From assembly GCF_002288635.1 (NCBI RefSeq), contig NZ_NRSW01000001.1, positions 25,050-57,060 of the forward strand: a DNA stretch of 32,011 nt, given 5' to 3'. Below, piece by piece: positions 16,004 through 25,724 of the stretch. This DNA comes from Mucilaginibacter sp. MD40. Lineage in GTDB: Bacteria; Bacteroidota; Bacteroidia; Sphingobacteriales; Sphingobacteriaceae. How positions within the stretch are numbered: position 1 is the first letter of the stretch; the number at the start of each line of letters is the position of its first letter. Position numbers and translations under genes: made by a program. Under the pieces are notes generated by a model. The model saw only the letters and a program-made list of their open reading frames with translations, was not told the origin of the DNA and made no database searches.

Positions 16004-17551
16004 ATGGCTGATAAGAAATTTACCACAACCTCCGGTATTACCTTTAAGGAAGTCTATACGGAGCCATCGGGCATGCAAGAGCTGCCCGGCGAGTTCCCGT
16101 ACACCAGGGGTATACAAAAAGACATGTACCGCGGCAAACCCTGGACCATGCGCCAGTATGCCGGTTTCTCTACTGCTGAGGAATCAAACAAGCGTTACCA
16201 TTACCTGCTCAGCCAGGGTACTATGGGCCTTTCGGTAGCCTTTGACCTACCTACGCAGATCGGGTACGACAGCGACCATCCCCTCGCCGAAGGCGAAGTG
16301 GGTAAAGTTGGCGTGGCTATCGATTCGTTAAAGGATATGGAGATATTATTTAATGGTATACAATTAAAGGATATTACCACCTCCATGACCATTAATGCCA
16401 CCGCCTCCATCCTGCTGGCTATGTATATAGCACTCGCAAAAAAACAGGGCGCGGACATTAAACAGATCTCGGGCACTATACAGAACGATATATTAAAGGA
16501 GTATGCCGCGCGCGGCACCTATATATATCCACCGTCGCCATCCATGCGGTTAATCACCGATATATTTGAATACTGCAGTAAAGAGATACCTAAGTGGAAC
16601 ACCATATCCATATCCGGCTACCACATCCGCGAAGCGGGCTCAACCGCCGTACAAGAACTGGCTTTTACGCTGGCCAACGGTAAAACCTATCTTAAAGCCG
16701 CGTTAGAAAAAGGTTTAGATATTAATGTATTCGCCAAACGCCTGTCTTTCTTTTTTAACTGCCATAATAATTTCTTCGAGGAGATAGCCAAATTCCGCGC
16801 GGCGCGTCGGATGTGGGCAAACATTACCAAAGAACTGGGCGCAACCGACGCGGGGGCGCAAAAGCTGAGGTTCCATACGCAAACCGGCGGCTCAACCCTT
16901 ACCGCGCAGCAACCCATGAATAATATTGTGCGGGTAAGCAACCAGGCACTTGCAGCGGTACTGGGCGGTACGCAATCGCTCCACACCAACGGGTACGATG
17001 AGGCATTATCTTTACCTACCGAAGCGGCAGCCAAAATTGCCCTGCGCACCCAGCAGATCATCGCCTTTGAAAGCGGCGTTACTGATACGGTTGACCCATT
17101 AGCGGGATCGTACTTTGTAGAAGCGCTCACCAATGAGTTAGAAACAGCCGCCTATACCTATATAGATAAGATAGACGCCATGGGCGGTTCGGTAAAGGCC
17201 ATTGAGCAGGATTACATGCAGCAGGAAATAGCTGCCGCCGCTTACGAGTACCAAACTGATATTGAAAGCGGAGCCCGTACATTGGTCGGCGTAAACAAAT
17301 TTACCCAGCAAGAAGAGGTGAACCCGCCGGTATTCCGTATTGACGACTCCATTCGGGTACAGCAAACACAAAAGCTTGAGGCCTTGAAAAAAGAGCGCGA
17401 TAACAGCAAAGTTGAAACCGCTCTGCAAAGTTTAAGGCTTGCCGCCGAAGGTACAGATAACCTGATGCCGTATATTTTAACAGCGGTGGAGTGCTATGCT
17501 ACCTTAGGCGAAATTGCCGACGAATTGCGGAAAGTTTTCGGAGAGTACTAA
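16004..17551 (+). CDS. Acyl-CoA mutase catalytic subunit (methylmalonyl-CoA mutase family)
   Basis: A 515-residue protein made up of the TIM-barrel catalytic domain of B12-dependent acyl-CoA mutases. Signatures are [20 protein letters not shown] (about 46-65), [19 protein letters not shown] (75-93), [21 protein letters not shown] (157-177), [12 protein letters not shown] (201-212), [25 protein letters not shown] and [14 protein letters not shown]. The C-terminal cobalamin-binding domain (DxHxxG) is absent, so a separate small subunit must be coded elsewhere, as in archaeal-type or isobutyryl/2-hydroxyisobutyryl-CoA mutases. The [12 protein letters not shown] stretch is closer to that two-subunit type than to classic MutB. 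The substrate (methylmalonyl-CoA or a branched acyl-CoA) is not settled by sequence reading. Confidence 0.9.
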   Translation: MADKKFTTTSGITFKEVYTEPSGMQELPGEFPYTRGIQKDMYRGKPWTMRQYAGFSTAEESNKRYHYLLSQGTMGLSVAFDLPTQIGYDSDHPLAEGEVGKVGVAIDSLKDMEILFNGIQLKDITTSMTINATASILLAMYIALAKKQGADIKQISGTIQNDILKEYAARGTYIYPPSPSMRLITDIFEYCSKEIPKWNTISISGYHIREAGSTAVQELAFTLANGKTYLKAALEKGLDINVFAKRLSFFFNCHNNFFEEIAKFRAARRMWANITKELGATDAGAQKLRFHTQTGGSTLTAQQPMNNIVRVSNQALAAVLGGTQSLHTNGYDEALSLPTEAAAKIALRTQQIIAFESGVTDTVDPLAGSYFVEALTNELETAAYTYIDKIDAMGGSVKAIEQDYMQQEIAAAAYEYQTDIESGARTLVGVNKFTQQEEVNPPVFRIDDSIRVQQTQKLEALKKERDNSKVETALQSLRLAAEGTDNLMPYILTAVECYATLGEIADELRKVFGEY

Positions 17552-17877
17552 ACGGAGAAAAAATTGCGTAATAAGAGAAAAAAATCAACTTAAAAAAGAT
17601 TGATTTTATTGCAACATTTTAAACCTTTTCGTTGTTGAAACTCGTAATAATGCCACAGGATAAAACAGGGGCCGTTTTTTCGCCTTTACCCGCGAAATAT
17701 AATAAAAATATGTATTTACACTACAAAAAAGGCCTTTTTTTTAGAAAATATATTTGTTAAAAAAGTTCAAATTTTATTTTTTAATCCGCTTTTTTTTAGA
17801 ATATTCGATGTTCCGTAACGGGCTGTAACGCCCGCATATGGGGAGACTGGAAATCAAGAAATTACTGATACTTCATT
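17552..17877. other. AT-rich 326-nt leader region upstream of dnaA
   Basis: No gene is seen. A weak hairpin after the mutase gene pairs AAAATCAA (17581-17588) with TTGATTTT (17600-17607). There are runs of A and T, a palindrome AAAAAAGGCCTTTTTT near 17725-17740, a -7 box at 17749-17756 and a small CGGGC/GCCCG hairpin (17819-17834) in the presumed dnaA leader. No match to the DnaA box TTATCCACA was found on either strand, so there is no support for an origin here. Confidence 0.6.
17749..17756 (+). promoter_or_regulatory. Candidate dnaA promoter -7 box (TATATTTG)
   Basis: Exact TAnnTTTG match about 120 nt before the dnaA ATG. No TTG is at the normal -33 spacing. If used, the mRNA would carry a leader of about 115 nt containing the CGGGC hairpin at 17819-17834. 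Confidence 0.35.
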
Positions 17878-19305
17878 ATGGAAAAAACTTGTACTAACGT
17901 TTGGAATAGCTGCCTTCAGATCATAAAAGACAACATACCGGCACAAAGCTTTAAAACCTGGTTTGAGCCAATTAAAGCTTTACGGATGGAAGGAAGCGTC
18001 CTAACCATACAGGTACCAAGTTTATTCTTTTATGAATGGCTTGAGGAGCACTACGTAGGTTTGTTGCGCAAAACCATTAAAAAGCAACTGGGCGATGAAG
18101 GCCGTTTGGAATACAATATAGTTGTAGAGCAATCGTCGTCACCAAAGCCCTATACTACCAACATGCCCTCAAACGGAAACGGTGCCGAAGCAAAGAACCA
18201 GTCTATGCCGATACCTATTTCTATTAATAAAGACATTAAGAACCCGTTTGTAATACCGGGCCTTAAAAAGCTGAACGTTGACCCTCAGCTTAACCGCAAC
18301 TACACTTTCGAGAATTTTGTAGAAGGCGATTGCAACCGTTTGGCCCGTTCTGCAGGTTATGCCGTAGCGGCAAAACCCGGCGGCACCTCGTTTAACCCTT
18401 TAATGATATATGGCGGTGTTGGTTTGGGCAAAACCCACCTGGCACAAGCTATTGGTAACGAGATAAAACGTACCCTGCCCGATAAACTGGTATTATATGT
18501 AAGCTGCGAAAAGTTTACCCAGCAGTTTGTTGACGCGCTTAAGCACAATAACATTAACGATTTTGTGAACTTCTACCAGGCGATAGACGTGCTCATTATG
18601 GATGATGTACACAACTTCGCGGGTAAAGAGAAAACACAGGATTTCTTCTTCCACATTTTTAACCACCTGCACCAAAGCGGCAAACAGCTGATCATTACAT
18701 CAGACAAAGCCCCTAAGGACCTGGCTGGTTTAGAGGAACGTTTGCTATCTCGTTTTAAGTGGGGCTTGTCTGCAGATCTGCAGGTTCCGGACCTGGAAAC
18801 CCGCATGGCTATCCTCAAGAACAAGATCTACCAGGATGGCATCGAGCTATCACATGAGGTAGTGGAATACGTAGCCCATAACATAGACAATAACGTACGT
18901 GAGCTGGAAGGCGCTATGGTATCTTTACTGGCGCAGTCAACCCTTAACCGCAAGGAGATAGACCTGAACCTGGCCAAGCAAATGCTGAAGAATTTTGTAA
19001 AAAATTCGGCTAAGGAAATTTCAATGGAATACATCCAGAGCCTGGTTTGTGAGTACTTTGAAGTACCTATTGAGATGGTTAAATCGCAAACCCGCAAACG
19101 CGAAATTGTACAAGCCCGGCAGATATCTATGTACCTGGCTAAAGCACATACCAAAAGCTCATTAAAATCTATCGGCCATTTCTTTGGCGGCCGCGACCAC
19201 TCTACCGTAATTTACGCCTGCCAAACTGTTGAGGACTTAATTGATACCGATAAGAAGTTCAAAGGCTACGTGGCCGACATCCAAAAGAAGCTAAAAATGT
19301 CATAA
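17878..19305 (+). CDS. dnaA: Chromosomal replication initiator protein DnaA
   Basis: A 475-residue AAA+ initiator that binds DnaA boxes and melts oriC. Domain I covers about 1-85 (VWNSCLQIIKDNIPAQSFKTWF), with a linker about 86-140. The ATPase domain holds Walker A GGVGLGKTH (179-187), Walker B VLIMDDVHNF (238-247), sensor 1 LIITSDKAPKDL (271-282) and the arginine-finger/box VII region EERLLSRFKWGL (286-297). Domain IV ends with GGRDHSTVIYACQTVEDLI (437-455), the helix-turn-helix DNA-binding signature. dnaN and recF are not next to it, and no DnaA box cluster is in the upstream gap, so this is a solitary dnaA locus away from a recognisable origin. Confidence 0.98.
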   Translation: MEKTCTNVWNSCLQIIKDNIPAQSFKTWFEPIKALRMEGSVLTIQVPSLFFYEWLEEHYVGLLRKTIKKQLGDEGRLEYNIVVEQSSSPKPYTTNMPSNGNGAEAKNQSMPIPISINKDIKNPFVIPGLKKLNVDPQLNRNYTFENFVEGDCNRLARSAGYAVAAKPGGTSFNPLMIYGGVGLGKTHLAQAIGNEIKRTLPDKLVLYVSCEKFTQQFVDALKHNNINDFVNFYQAIDVLIMDDVHNFAGKEKTQDFFFHIFNHLHQSGKQLIITSDKAPKDLAGLEERLLSRFKWGLSADLQVPDLETRMAILKNKIYQDGIELSHEVVEYVAHNIDNNVRELEGAMVSLLAQSTLNRKEIDLNLAKQMLKNFVKNSAKEISMEYIQSLVCEYFEVPIEMVKSQTRKREIVQARQISMYLAKAHTKSSLKSIGHFFGGRDHSTVIYACQTVEDLIDTDKKFKGYVADIQKKLKMS

Positions 19306-19323
19306 CCGGTTATAAATCATATC

Positions 19324-19351
19324 AAAAGCCCCGCTAATGCGGGGCTTTTTT
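19324..19351. terminator. Intrinsic terminator after dnaA
   Basis: Stem GCCCCGC (19328-19334) and GCGGGGC (19339-19345) with loop TAAT, extended by A/T pairs (AAAA before, TTTTTT after). It can work in both directions for the convergent dnaA and deacetylase-like genes. Confidence 0.9.
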
Positions 19352-19415
19352 GTTGAAGGCCATTAATACCAGCAGTCGGAGCGAAAACCTTATATGTGAG
19401 GCGCGAAACGAAATA

Positions 19416-20405
19416 CTATCTGTTTACATCGGCTTCTTCTTCCACTGTTTCCCGCAGGTCATACAACAACCATTGTTTTTTAGCGATGGATGGCGCTTTT
19501 TGCTTTAAAAGGTTAATAAAATCATTCACCCCCACCGGTTCATTACCATTACCATGTATCAGCACAATACTGCCTGCCTGTGGCTGCTGGCCTTTGGCCA
19601 GCCAGGCATCGGTACCGATAGGTATCAGCCCGAAACCGGTAATTTTATAGACCAGTTGCTGGTCTGAGACCAGGCCCGGGAACCTGAAGAAAACCGAAGG
19701 CAGCAGACCATTGGCCAGCATCAGCTTTTCGGTTTCCAGCACTTCGGTATTTATATTAGTGCCGGGCTCCAGTAAAAAGTTAGTTTTAAGCGGCGCGGTA
19801 GCGCTAACCCTATGGTTGTAGGAATGGTTTACCCAGGTAATGTATATCTGGCGTTTAGTCTGCAGGTCTTTAAGCCAGTTAAGGTCGGCCAGGTGGTGCA
19901 GCATCCACAACCCGCTAACGGATAATGCGATGGGTACCGGCCGCTCCACTTGCCTGAAACCGCTAATGATATCTACAAAAATACGCCTGTCAAGCGGCCG
20001 GTGTGATGGGCACAGGTCGGCAGTAAGGCTGATACCTGTTTCCTGCGGTATCCCGCGCTCAATACCGGCATCCTGTATGGTTACAGAATGTTTTTCGGCA
20101 CTTTGCAGGGCTTTCACATAGGCGGTACTGGCAAACAGCTTGCGCGCCTGCTCTACAGATAAAGGCTTCACCCGGTAAAAGCCAGCCTCGGTTACCTTGG
20201 TTTGCAGCGTTTGCGGGTTCACCATCAGGTAATAAGGGCGGTTGTTATTCTCAAAGCTGCGCAGCACCAGCCAATCCTGCGGGTATAAATGTGCCCATCC
20301 GTAAAAAACCTTGTAATTGGTTATGCGTGTATAATTGGCCTGGCCAAAAGCATAAGTGCTAAATAAAATAATGAGAGCGGTAAGGATATATCTGGTAGGG
20401 CGCAT
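19416..20405 (-). CDS. Secreted polysaccharide-deacetylase-like protein (CE4 fold)
   Basis: A 330-residue protein with a signal peptide MRPTRYILTALIILFSTYAFGQ from the ATG at 20405. A frame reaching back to 20480 would add 25 residues before the signal peptide and cover the pdxJ promoter, so it was rejected. CE4 elements can be followed in order: SLTADLCPS (catalytic Asp; near 120), WVNHSYNH with the two metal-type histidines (HxxxH), FFRFPGLV (the RxPxG-like block) and SIVLIHGN (catalytic His). The Asp motif has one Asp where active enzymes usually have two (TxDDG), so metal-dependent deacetylation of a glycan is plausible but not certain. It acts in the periplasm or at the outer surface. 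Confidence 0.72.
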   Translation of the reverse strand: MRPTRYILTALIILFSTYAFGQANYTRITNYKVFYGWAHLYPQDWLVLRSFENNNRPYYLMVNPQTLQTKVTEAGFYRVKPLSVEQARKLFASTAYVKALQSAEKHSVTIQDAGIERGIPQETGISLTADLCPSHRPLDRRIFVDIISGFRQVERPVPIALSVSGLWMLHHLADLNWLKDLQTKRQIYITWVNHSYNHRVSATAPLKTNFLLEPGTNINTEVLETEKLMLANGLLPSVFFRFPGLVSDQQLVYKITGFGLIPIGTDAWLAKGQQPQAGSIVLIHGNGNEPVGVNDFINLLKQKAPSIAKKQWLLYDLRETVEEEADVNR

Positions 20406-20436
20406 ATGTTCCAAAAAAGCAATAAGCGTAATTTTG

Positions 20437-20469
20437 TTTGAATTGTTTATGGTGTAATAGTGATATTTG
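20437..20469 (+). promoter_or_regulatory. Candidate pdxJ promoter
   Basis: TTTG (20437-20440), a spacer of 21 nt, then GATATTTG (20462-20469), a 7/8 match to TAnnTTTG, 26 nt before the pdxJ ATG. Both elements of a Bacteroidota promoter are present at normal spacing. Confidence 0.45.
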
Positions 20470-20495
20470 CGCTGCATCATTAATTTTTTCTGCTT

Positions 20496-21212
20496 ATGAC
20501 AAGGTTATCGGTAAATATCAATAAAATAGCCACCTTACGCAATTCACGTGGCGGTAACAACCCCGATCTGATACAGGTTGCCAAAGATTGCGAAAATTTT
20601 GGCGCGCAGGGCATCACCGTACACCCGCGGCCCGATGAGCGACATATCCGTTATAATGATGTTTACGAACTGAAAAAAATTGTCACTACCGAATTTAATA
20701 TAGAAGGTAACTGCCAGGAACAAAAATTTGTTGACCTGGTGCTGGCTGTTAAGCCTGAGCAGGTTACCCTGGTGCCTGACGCCCTGGGCCAGATCACCTC
20801 TAACCACGGCTGGGACACCATCAAGAATCAGGATTATTTAAAGGAGATCATCTCCGTATTTAAGAATGCGGGCATACGCGTTTCTATATTTGTTGACCCG
20901 GTGGTGGAGATGGTGGAAGCGGCCGCCACTACCGGCACCGACCGTATAGAGCTTTATACTGAAGCTTACGCGCATCATTATCTCCATAATAAGGAAGAAG
21001 CTATTGCCCCTTATGTTAAAGCTGCCGAAAAGGCTCACCAACTGGGTTTAGGTATTAATGCCGGTCACGACCTTGACCTGGAAAACCTGAAATATTTCGC
21101 GGAGAACATCCCCGCGCTTGACGAGGTGAGCATTGGCCACGCGCTCATCAGCGACGCGCTGTACTACGGTTTGGAAAACACCATACAAATGTACCTGCGC
21201 CAACTGGTTTAG
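20496..21212 (+). CDS. pdxJ: Pyridoxine 5'-phosphate synthase
   Basis: Condenses 3-amino-2-oxopropyl phosphate (1-amino-acetone 3-phosphate) with deoxyxylulose 5-phosphate to make pyridoxine 5'-phosphate. The 238-residue protein shows [18 protein letters not shown] (3-20), [17 protein letters not shown] (39-55), FNIEGNC (66-72), EQVTLVPD (87-94), the loop VSIFVDP (129-135) and [15 protein letters not shown] near 183-197, all typical of PdxJ. Its substrate DXP is shared with the MEP pathway that feeds IspH. It precedes gcvP, a PLP enzyme, by 109 nt, but gcvP has its own promoter. Confidence 0.96.
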   Translation: MTRLSVNINKIATLRNSRGGNNPDLIQVAKDCENFGAQGITVHPRPDERHIRYNDVYELKKIVTTEFNIEGNCQEQKFVDLVLAVKPEQVTLVPDALGQITSNHGWDTIKNQDYLKEIISVFKNAGIRVSIFVDPVVEMVEAAATTGTDRIELYTEAYAHHYLHNKEEAIAPYVKAAEKAHQLGLGINAGHDLDLENLKYFAENIPALDEVSIGHALISDALYYGLENTIQMYLRQLV

Positions 21213-21261
21213 CGGATAGCCTGCCTGCTTGTAAAAGCATTGTCACTATCACATTACCGCA

Positions 21262-21292
21262 TTGTTATTGAGCCCGCAAAACGCTACCTTTG
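21262..21292 (+). promoter_or_regulatory. gcvP promoter
   Basis: TTG (21262-21264), a spacer of 20 nt, then TACCTTTG (21285-21292), an exact -7 box. This is the best two-element Bacteroidota promoter in the window. It lies inside a possible N-terminal extension of gcvP and so argues for the ATG at 21322 as the start. Confidence 0.7.
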
Positions 21293-21321
21293 CGGTAAAT
21301 TTTAAAGGCACCCCTTTTTCA

Positions 21322-24231
21322 ATGAAGCTGAATATCAATTACCAGGAAAAATTCCAGGAAAGGCACATCGCTCCTAACCAGGCCGACACCGAAAAAATGT
21401 TAAAAACGATCGGTGTTCATTCACTTGACGAACTGATTGACCAAACCGTCCCGGCGCGCATCAGGCTGAAAAACCCGCTGAACCTTCCAGCTGCGAAAAG
21501 TGAATTTGACTACCTGAATACGCTTAAACAAACAGCTTCAAAGAACAAGGTATTTAAATCATACATAGGCCAGGGTTATTATGATGTAATTGTGCCCGGC
21601 GTTATCCAGCGCAACATTCTTGAAAACCCCGGATGGTATACCCAGTATACCCCATACCAGGCGGAAATAGCGCAGGGCCGTTTACAGGCTTTGCTGAACT
21701 ACCAGACCATGATCATTGATCTTACCGGTATGGAAATTGCCAACGCCTCTTTACTGGATGAAGGTACCGCGGCGGCAGAGGCCATGTTTATGCAATACAG
21801 CCTGCGCAAAAACCAAAAAGCCAACGTATTTTTTGTGAGCGAGGAACTGTTCCCGCAAACTATTGATATCCTTAAAACCCGCAGCGAACCTTTCGGTATA
21901 AAACTACAGATAGGCGACCACCGCAATGTTGAACTCACCGAAGATATGTTTGGTGCCATAGTTCAATACCCGGCAGGTAACGGCGAGGTGTATAACTATA
22001 AAGACTTTGCTTCGGCTTTACACGAAAAAAACATTAAACTTACCGTCGTTGCCGACCTGATGAGCCTGGTGCTTTTAACGCCTCCGGGCGAGTGGGGTGC
22101 CGATATTGTTGTCGGTTCTTCTCAACGCTTTGGCGTACCAATGGGCTTTGGTGGCCCGCACGCGGCGTTCTTTGCTACTAAAGAGGAGTACAAACGCTCT
22201 ATCCCCGGCCGTATCATTGGTGTAACTATTGACAGCGCGGGCAACTATGCCTTGCGTATGGCGCTGCAAACCCGTGAGCAGCACATCCGCCGCGATAAAG
22301 CGACTTCAAACATCTGTACCGCGCAGGCACTGTTAGCCATTATGGCCGGTATGTATGCCGTGTACCATGGCCCGCAGGGCTTGAAACTGATCGCGGAGCG
22401 TATCCATGGTTTGTCGGTATTGCTGGCTAAATCATTAGCCGATCTGGGCTACGAGCAGCAAAACAAAGCTTACTTTGATACCCTGAAATTTGACCTGGGC
22501 GAATTGGTAGGTCCGGTACATTCAGAAGCTTTAAACAACGAAGTGAACCTGCACTACAATGGTTCGGTTGTTACCATTTCACTGGACGAAACCACTTCGG
22601 TAAAAGATGTAGAAACCATCGTTCGTTTCTTTGCCAAAGTAAAAGGCAAAACCCTTAACGATGCCAACTTTGATGCACATAAAGAAAACGTAGAGGGCGT
22701 TATCCCATCGGATCTGCAACGTACTTCTGATTTCTTAACCCACACGTTGTTCAACACGCACCACTCTGAGCATGAGATGCTGCGTTATATTAAATCATTA
22801 GAAGCAAAAGACCTTTCGCTTTGCCACTCCATGATCGCCTTAGGCTCATGTACCATGAAACTGAACGCGACCACCGAAATGGTACCCGTTACCTGGGCAG
22901 AGTTCAGCAAAATGCACCCTTTCGCGCCAACCGACCAGGTAGGCGGCTACATGCAGGTATTTGATGAGCTGAACAAATGGTTGAGTGAGATCACCGGCTT
23001 TGCATCCATGAGCTTGCAGCCAAACGCCGGTGCACAGGGTGAGTATGCGGGTTTAATGGTTATCCGCGCTTACCATATGGACAGGGGCGATGGCCACCGT
23101 AACGTGGCGTTGATCCCGGCATCGGCACATGGTACCAACCCTGCTTCGGCAGCTATGGCCGGCATGAAGATCGTTGTAGTTAAATGCGACGATAACGGTA
23201 ACATTGATGTAGCCGACCTTAAAGCGAAAGCCGAACAGTACAGCAATGACCTATCCTGCCTGATGGTGACCTACCCATCTACACACGGTGTATTTGAGGA
23301 GTCGATCATCGAAATATGTGAAACCATTCACCAGCATGGCGGCCAGGTATATATGGATGGCGCTAACATGAACGCGCAGGTAGGCTTAACCAGCCCGGCC
23401 ACTATTGGCGCCGATGTTTGCCACCTTAACCTGCACAAAACCTTCTGTATACCACACGGTGGTGGCGGTCCCGGTATGGGCCCTATCGGTGTGGCTAAAC
23501 ACCTGGTTCCGTATCTGCCCGGCCATGCGGTTGTGGATATTGATAACGGTAAAGCTATTCACGCGGTATCAGCAGCGCCATGGGGTTCTGCATCTATCTT
23601 ATTGATCTCTCACGCCTACATCGCCATGATGGGCGGCGAGGGTTTAACCAATGCCACCCGTTACGCTATCCTAAATGCAAATTATATCAAATCTCGTTTA
23701 GAGCACCACTACCCTGTGTTGTACACCGGCGCCAACGGCCGTTGCGCGCACGAGATGATATTAGATTGCCGCTCTTTCAAACCTTTCGGTATTGAGGTTA
23801 CGGATATTGCTAAACGCTTAATGGATTACGGTTTCCATGCGCCAACGGTATCGTTCCCGGTTGCGGGTACGGTGATGGTTGAGCCAACCGAATCTGAGCC
23901 TAAGCATGAACTTGACCGTTTTTGCGATGCCATGATCTCTATCCGCCATGAAATTGACGATGTAGAAAAAGGCCTGTCAGACAAAACAGACAATCCACTT
24001 AAAAACGCGCCGCACACTGCCGCTGTAATTACCGGCAACGAGTGGGAGCATCCATACACCCGCCAGAAAGCGGCTTACCCGCTGCCTTACGTAGCGCAGT
24101 TTAAATTCTGGCCATCTGTTGGCAGGGTAAATGACACCTATGGCGACCGTACGTTGATCTGCTCTTGCCCTCCGATTACTGATTATGAGTTTGAAGAAAG
24201 TGAAGTAACCACGCCTGAATACGGCACCTGA
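21322..24231 (+). CDS. gcvP: Glycine dehydrogenase (decarboxylating), P-protein
   Basis: PLP-dependent P-protein of the glycine cleavage system. It decarboxylates glycine and passes the aminomethyl group to lipoylated H-protein. The single-chain 969-residue form has the N-terminal half ([25 protein letters not shown] region, about 80-105) and the C-terminal half with the PLP lysine K706 in [21 protein letters not shown]. Further blocks are [11 protein letters not shown] and [12 protein letters not shown]. The upstream TTG start at 21262 was rejected because the promoter overlaps it. The T- and H-protein genes are not adjacent. Confidence 0.97.
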   Translation: MKLNINYQEKFQERHIAPNQADTEKMLKTIGVHSLDELIDQTVPARIRLKNPLNLPAAKSEFDYLNTLKQTASKNKVFKSYIGQGYYDVIVPGVIQRNILENPGWYTQYTPYQAEIAQGRLQALLNYQTMIIDLTGMEIANASLLDEGTAAAEAMFMQYSLRKNQKANVFFVSEELFPQTIDILKTRSEPFGIKLQIGDHRNVELTEDMFGAIVQYPAGNGEVYNYKDFASALHEKNIKLTVVADLMSLVLLTPPGEWGADIVVGSSQRFGVPMGFGGPHAAFFATKEEYKRSIPGRIIGVTIDSAGNYALRMALQTREQHIRRDKATSNICTAQALLAIMAGMYAVYHGPQGLKLIAERIHGLSVLLAKSLADLGYEQQNKAYFDTLKFDLGELVGPVHSEALNNEVNLHYNGSVVTISLDETTSVKDVETIVRFFAKVKGKTLNDANFDAHKENVEGVIPSDLQRTSDFLTHTLFNTHHSEHEMLRYIKSLEAKDLSLCHSMIALGSCTMKLNATTEMVPVTWAEFSKMHPFAPTDQVGGYMQVFDELNKWLSEITGFASMSLQPNAGAQGEYAGLMVIRAYHMDRGDGHRNVALIPASAHGTNPASAAMAGMKIVVVKCDDNGNIDVADLKAKAEQYSNDLSCLMVTYPSTHGVFEESIIEICETIHQHGGQVYMDGANMNAQVGLTSPATIGADVCHLNLHKTFCIPHGGGGPGMGPIGVAKHLVPYLPGHAVVDIDNGKAIHAVSAAPWGSASILLISHAYIAMMGGEGLTNATRYAILNANYIKSRLEHHYPVLYTGANGRCAHEMILDCRSFKPFGIEVTDIAKRLMDYGFHAPTVSFPVAGTVMVEPTESEPKHELDRFCDAMISIRHEIDDVEKGLSDKTDNPLKNAPHTAAVITGNEWEHPYTRQKAAYPLPYVAQFKFWPSVGRVNDTYGDRTLICSCPPITDYEFEESEVTTPEYGT

Positions 24232-24283
24232 GCATAAATATCTAATTGTTTTTCAGCACGATAAGCGCCGGATAACCATATTT

Positions 24284-24320
24284 GCGGAGCCTTCCTTTAA
24301 CGGGAAGGCTCCGCTTTTTT
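24284..24320 (+). terminator. Intrinsic terminator after gcvP
   Basis: A 12-bp perfect stem GCGGAGCCTTCC (24284-24295) with GGAAGGCTCCGC (24303-24314), a short T/A-rich loop and a T6 run. Confidence 0.93.
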
Positions 24321-24373
24321 AAACGATTTTAATAAAAAATGCGTTTTACAACCAAAAGGGGTAAAACCTTTTT

Positions 24374-24381
24374 TAAGTTTG
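24374..24381 (+). promoter_or_regulatory. Promoter -7 box of the receiver-domain gene (TAAGTTTG)
   Basis: Exact TAnnTTTG match 17 nt before the ATG at 24399. It lies inside a possible longer reading frame starting at 24339, so it supports the shorter start. No TTG is at -33. Confidence 0.45.
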
Positions 24382-24398
24382 ATACGTATAATGATACT

Positions 24399-24815
24399 AT
24401 GAGCCCTAATAACGACAAAACCGTAAGCGTTTTATTGGTTGATGATGATGAGATTAACAACTTCATTTCGATAAAGTTGATCAAGAAAGCTTTGACCAAT
24501 ACGGATATTATGGCCTGCCTGAACGGTAAATTTGCTATTGACCAGCTGTTAGAGATACAGCAGAACGACCCGAACAAACTACCCGATTATATCCTGCTGG
24601 ATATTAATATGCCGATCATGAATGGCTGGGAGTTCCTGGACGAATACAAACGCCTCAATATTGATCCGCTGGCAAAAACCAAAATCTATATCATTTCTTC
24701 ATCAGTGTTTAGTAATGATATTAACAAGGCGCGCTCCTACCCGCTGGTAAAAGATTTTATATCCAAGCCTCTGAACGTTGAGAAAATAAAAGAGCTTTTC
24801 GGGGTTTCTCTTTAG
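24399..24815 (+). CDS. Stand-alone response regulator receiver protein
   Basis: A 138-residue single receiver (REC) domain with no output domain. It has the acidic pocket VLLVDDDE (11-18), the phosphoryl-accepting D68 in ILLDINMPIMNGWEF, the switch residues S100/S101 in YIISSS and the conserved K123 in FISKPL. Such CheY-like proteins of Bacteroidota shuttle phosphate between hybrid kinases or act by protein contact. The ATG at 24399 is preferred because it starts next to the fold and follows a -7 box; an earlier ATG at 24339 adds 20 basic residues. No kinase is nearby. The gene ends in a 4-nt tail-to-tail overlap with the metallo-hydrolase gene, with no terminator between them. Confidence 0.9.
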   Translation: MSPNNDKTVSVLLVDDDEINNFISIKLIKKALTNTDIMACLNGKFAIDQLLEIQQNDPNKLPDYILLDINMPIMNGWEFLDEYKRLNIDPLAKTKIYIISSSVFSNDINKARSYPLVKDFISKPLNVEKIKELFGVSL

Positions 24816-25582
24816 ATAGCGTTAACGGTAAACTGCTCGCCATTGTAAGTAATGGTTCCTGCTGTAATATTACGTGAATGATAAAACAGGCATATATCGC
24901 CTTCAGCAGCGGCTTTTTTTCCGTATTGGATGCGTAATTCGGCAGAACGCTGTCCGTCGTAGTCATATTTCGCCACAAACTTCCTGATCAGCTGTTCGGG
25001 TTCCGGCAGTTCATCGCCGCCAAAGAACACTTTTTTACCTTCAAACTCCATCCAAAAAACCTGGTGAAATTTGCTGTGCCCTGCCGATAGCTCATAGCTT
25101 ATACCCGGTTTATACTCACCGTCGCCATTAACAAAATCAATAGTAGCGTTTTGCTGTAAAGCCTCAAATATCTCTTTATGGTATGAACTTGATTTACCGG
25201 TCAACGCGAAATCAAACTCCTGGCGTTGTATTACATGGCGTGCCTGCGGAAAGCTGGGCAGCAACTGACCTCCTCGCTCAACCACCAAACCTCCTGAGTG
25301 GTCGTAATGCAGGTGCGACATCAGTACCAGCGTTACTTCTTCGGGCTCAAAACCCATATTACGGATATTCTGGTGCAGTATCAACTCGTCACGCGTATCC
25401 TTGTAGCCCAAACCGGCGTCAAGCAATATCAGATCATTCGCGGTTTTGATCAGGAACGGGTTAACATGGATAAATAACGAACCCGGGCGGTCCTTACGGT
25501 TATCTGTTTCTGGGTTAAACGGAATAAATTTCTTTGTACTGTCAACCGAGTAAGAGCCTTCGCTCAGGGTGTAAATTTCCAT
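24812..25582 (-). CDS. Metallo-beta-lactamase-fold hydrolase
   Basis: A 256-residue cytoplasmic protein (no signal peptide) of the MBL superfamily. Metal ligands are visible in SHLHYDHSGG (89-98; H90, H92, D94, H95), H169 in SAGHSKFHQV and D190 in FFGGDELP, with a C-terminal histidine in LFYHSRN. It is closest in style to the lactonase/glyoxalase-II-like group rather than true beta-lactamases, which are secreted. The substrate is unknown. Despite the BlaI/BlaR-like pair nearby, it points the opposite way and has its own -7 box, so it is probably not part of that system. Confidence 0.88.
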   Translation of the reverse strand: MEIYTLSEGSYSVDSTKKFIPFNPETDNRKDRPGSLFIHVNPFLIKTANDLILLDAGLGYKDTRDELILHQNIRNMGFEPEEVTLVLMSHLHYDHSGGLVVERGGQLLPSFPQARHVIQRQEFDFALTGKSSSYHKEIFEALQQNATIDFVNGDGEYKPGISYELSAGHSKFHQVFWMEFEGKKVFFGGDELPEPEQLIRKFVAKYDYDGQRSAELRIQYGKKAAAEGDICLFYHSRNITAGTITYNGEQFTVNAI

Positions 25583-25586
25583 ACGG

Positions 25587-25594
25587 CAAATATA
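25587..25594 (-). promoter_or_regulatory. Promoter -7 box of the MBL-fold gene (TATATTTG)
   Basis: On the minus strand TATATTTG is followed by CCGT and the ATG. It is an exact match, only 4 nt from the start codon, so the transcript would be leaderless or nearly so. No TTG -33 element is evident. Confidence 0.4.
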
Positions 25595-25715
25595 CGATGT
25601 AGGCCTTTAAATGCCCTGTTCCGGCGCTTTTATATGACAATTGCCTTGCTTTACCTGTAACGCCTCGGCGATTTAAACGTCTATTATCATAGAGCAAAAA
25701 AATAAATTTCAAAAA

Positions 25716-25723
25716 TAAATTTG
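25716..25723 (+). promoter_or_regulatory. blaI promoter -7 box (TAAATTTG)
   Basis: Exact TAnnTTTG match 57 nt before the blaI ATG and immediately before the dyad operator, so the transcription start would fall inside the left operator arm. No clear TTG -33 element. Confidence 0.5.
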
Positions 25724-25724
25724 C

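Noticed and set aside
17552..17877. Replication origin next to dnaA
   Set aside because: The region is AT-rich, but no DnaA box (TTATCCACA or close variants) was found; the nearest is TTATCCTGT on the minus strand with three mismatches. dnaN/recF/gyrB are not adjacent.
20406..20480. N-terminal extension of the deacetylase-like protein
   Set aside because: It would place 25 polar residues before an obvious signal peptide and overlaps the divergent pdxJ promoter.
21262..21321. N-terminal extension of GcvP from a TTG start
   Set aside because: The extension contains a complete promoter (TTG, 20-nt spacer, TACCTTTG), and the ATG at 21322 fits the family length.
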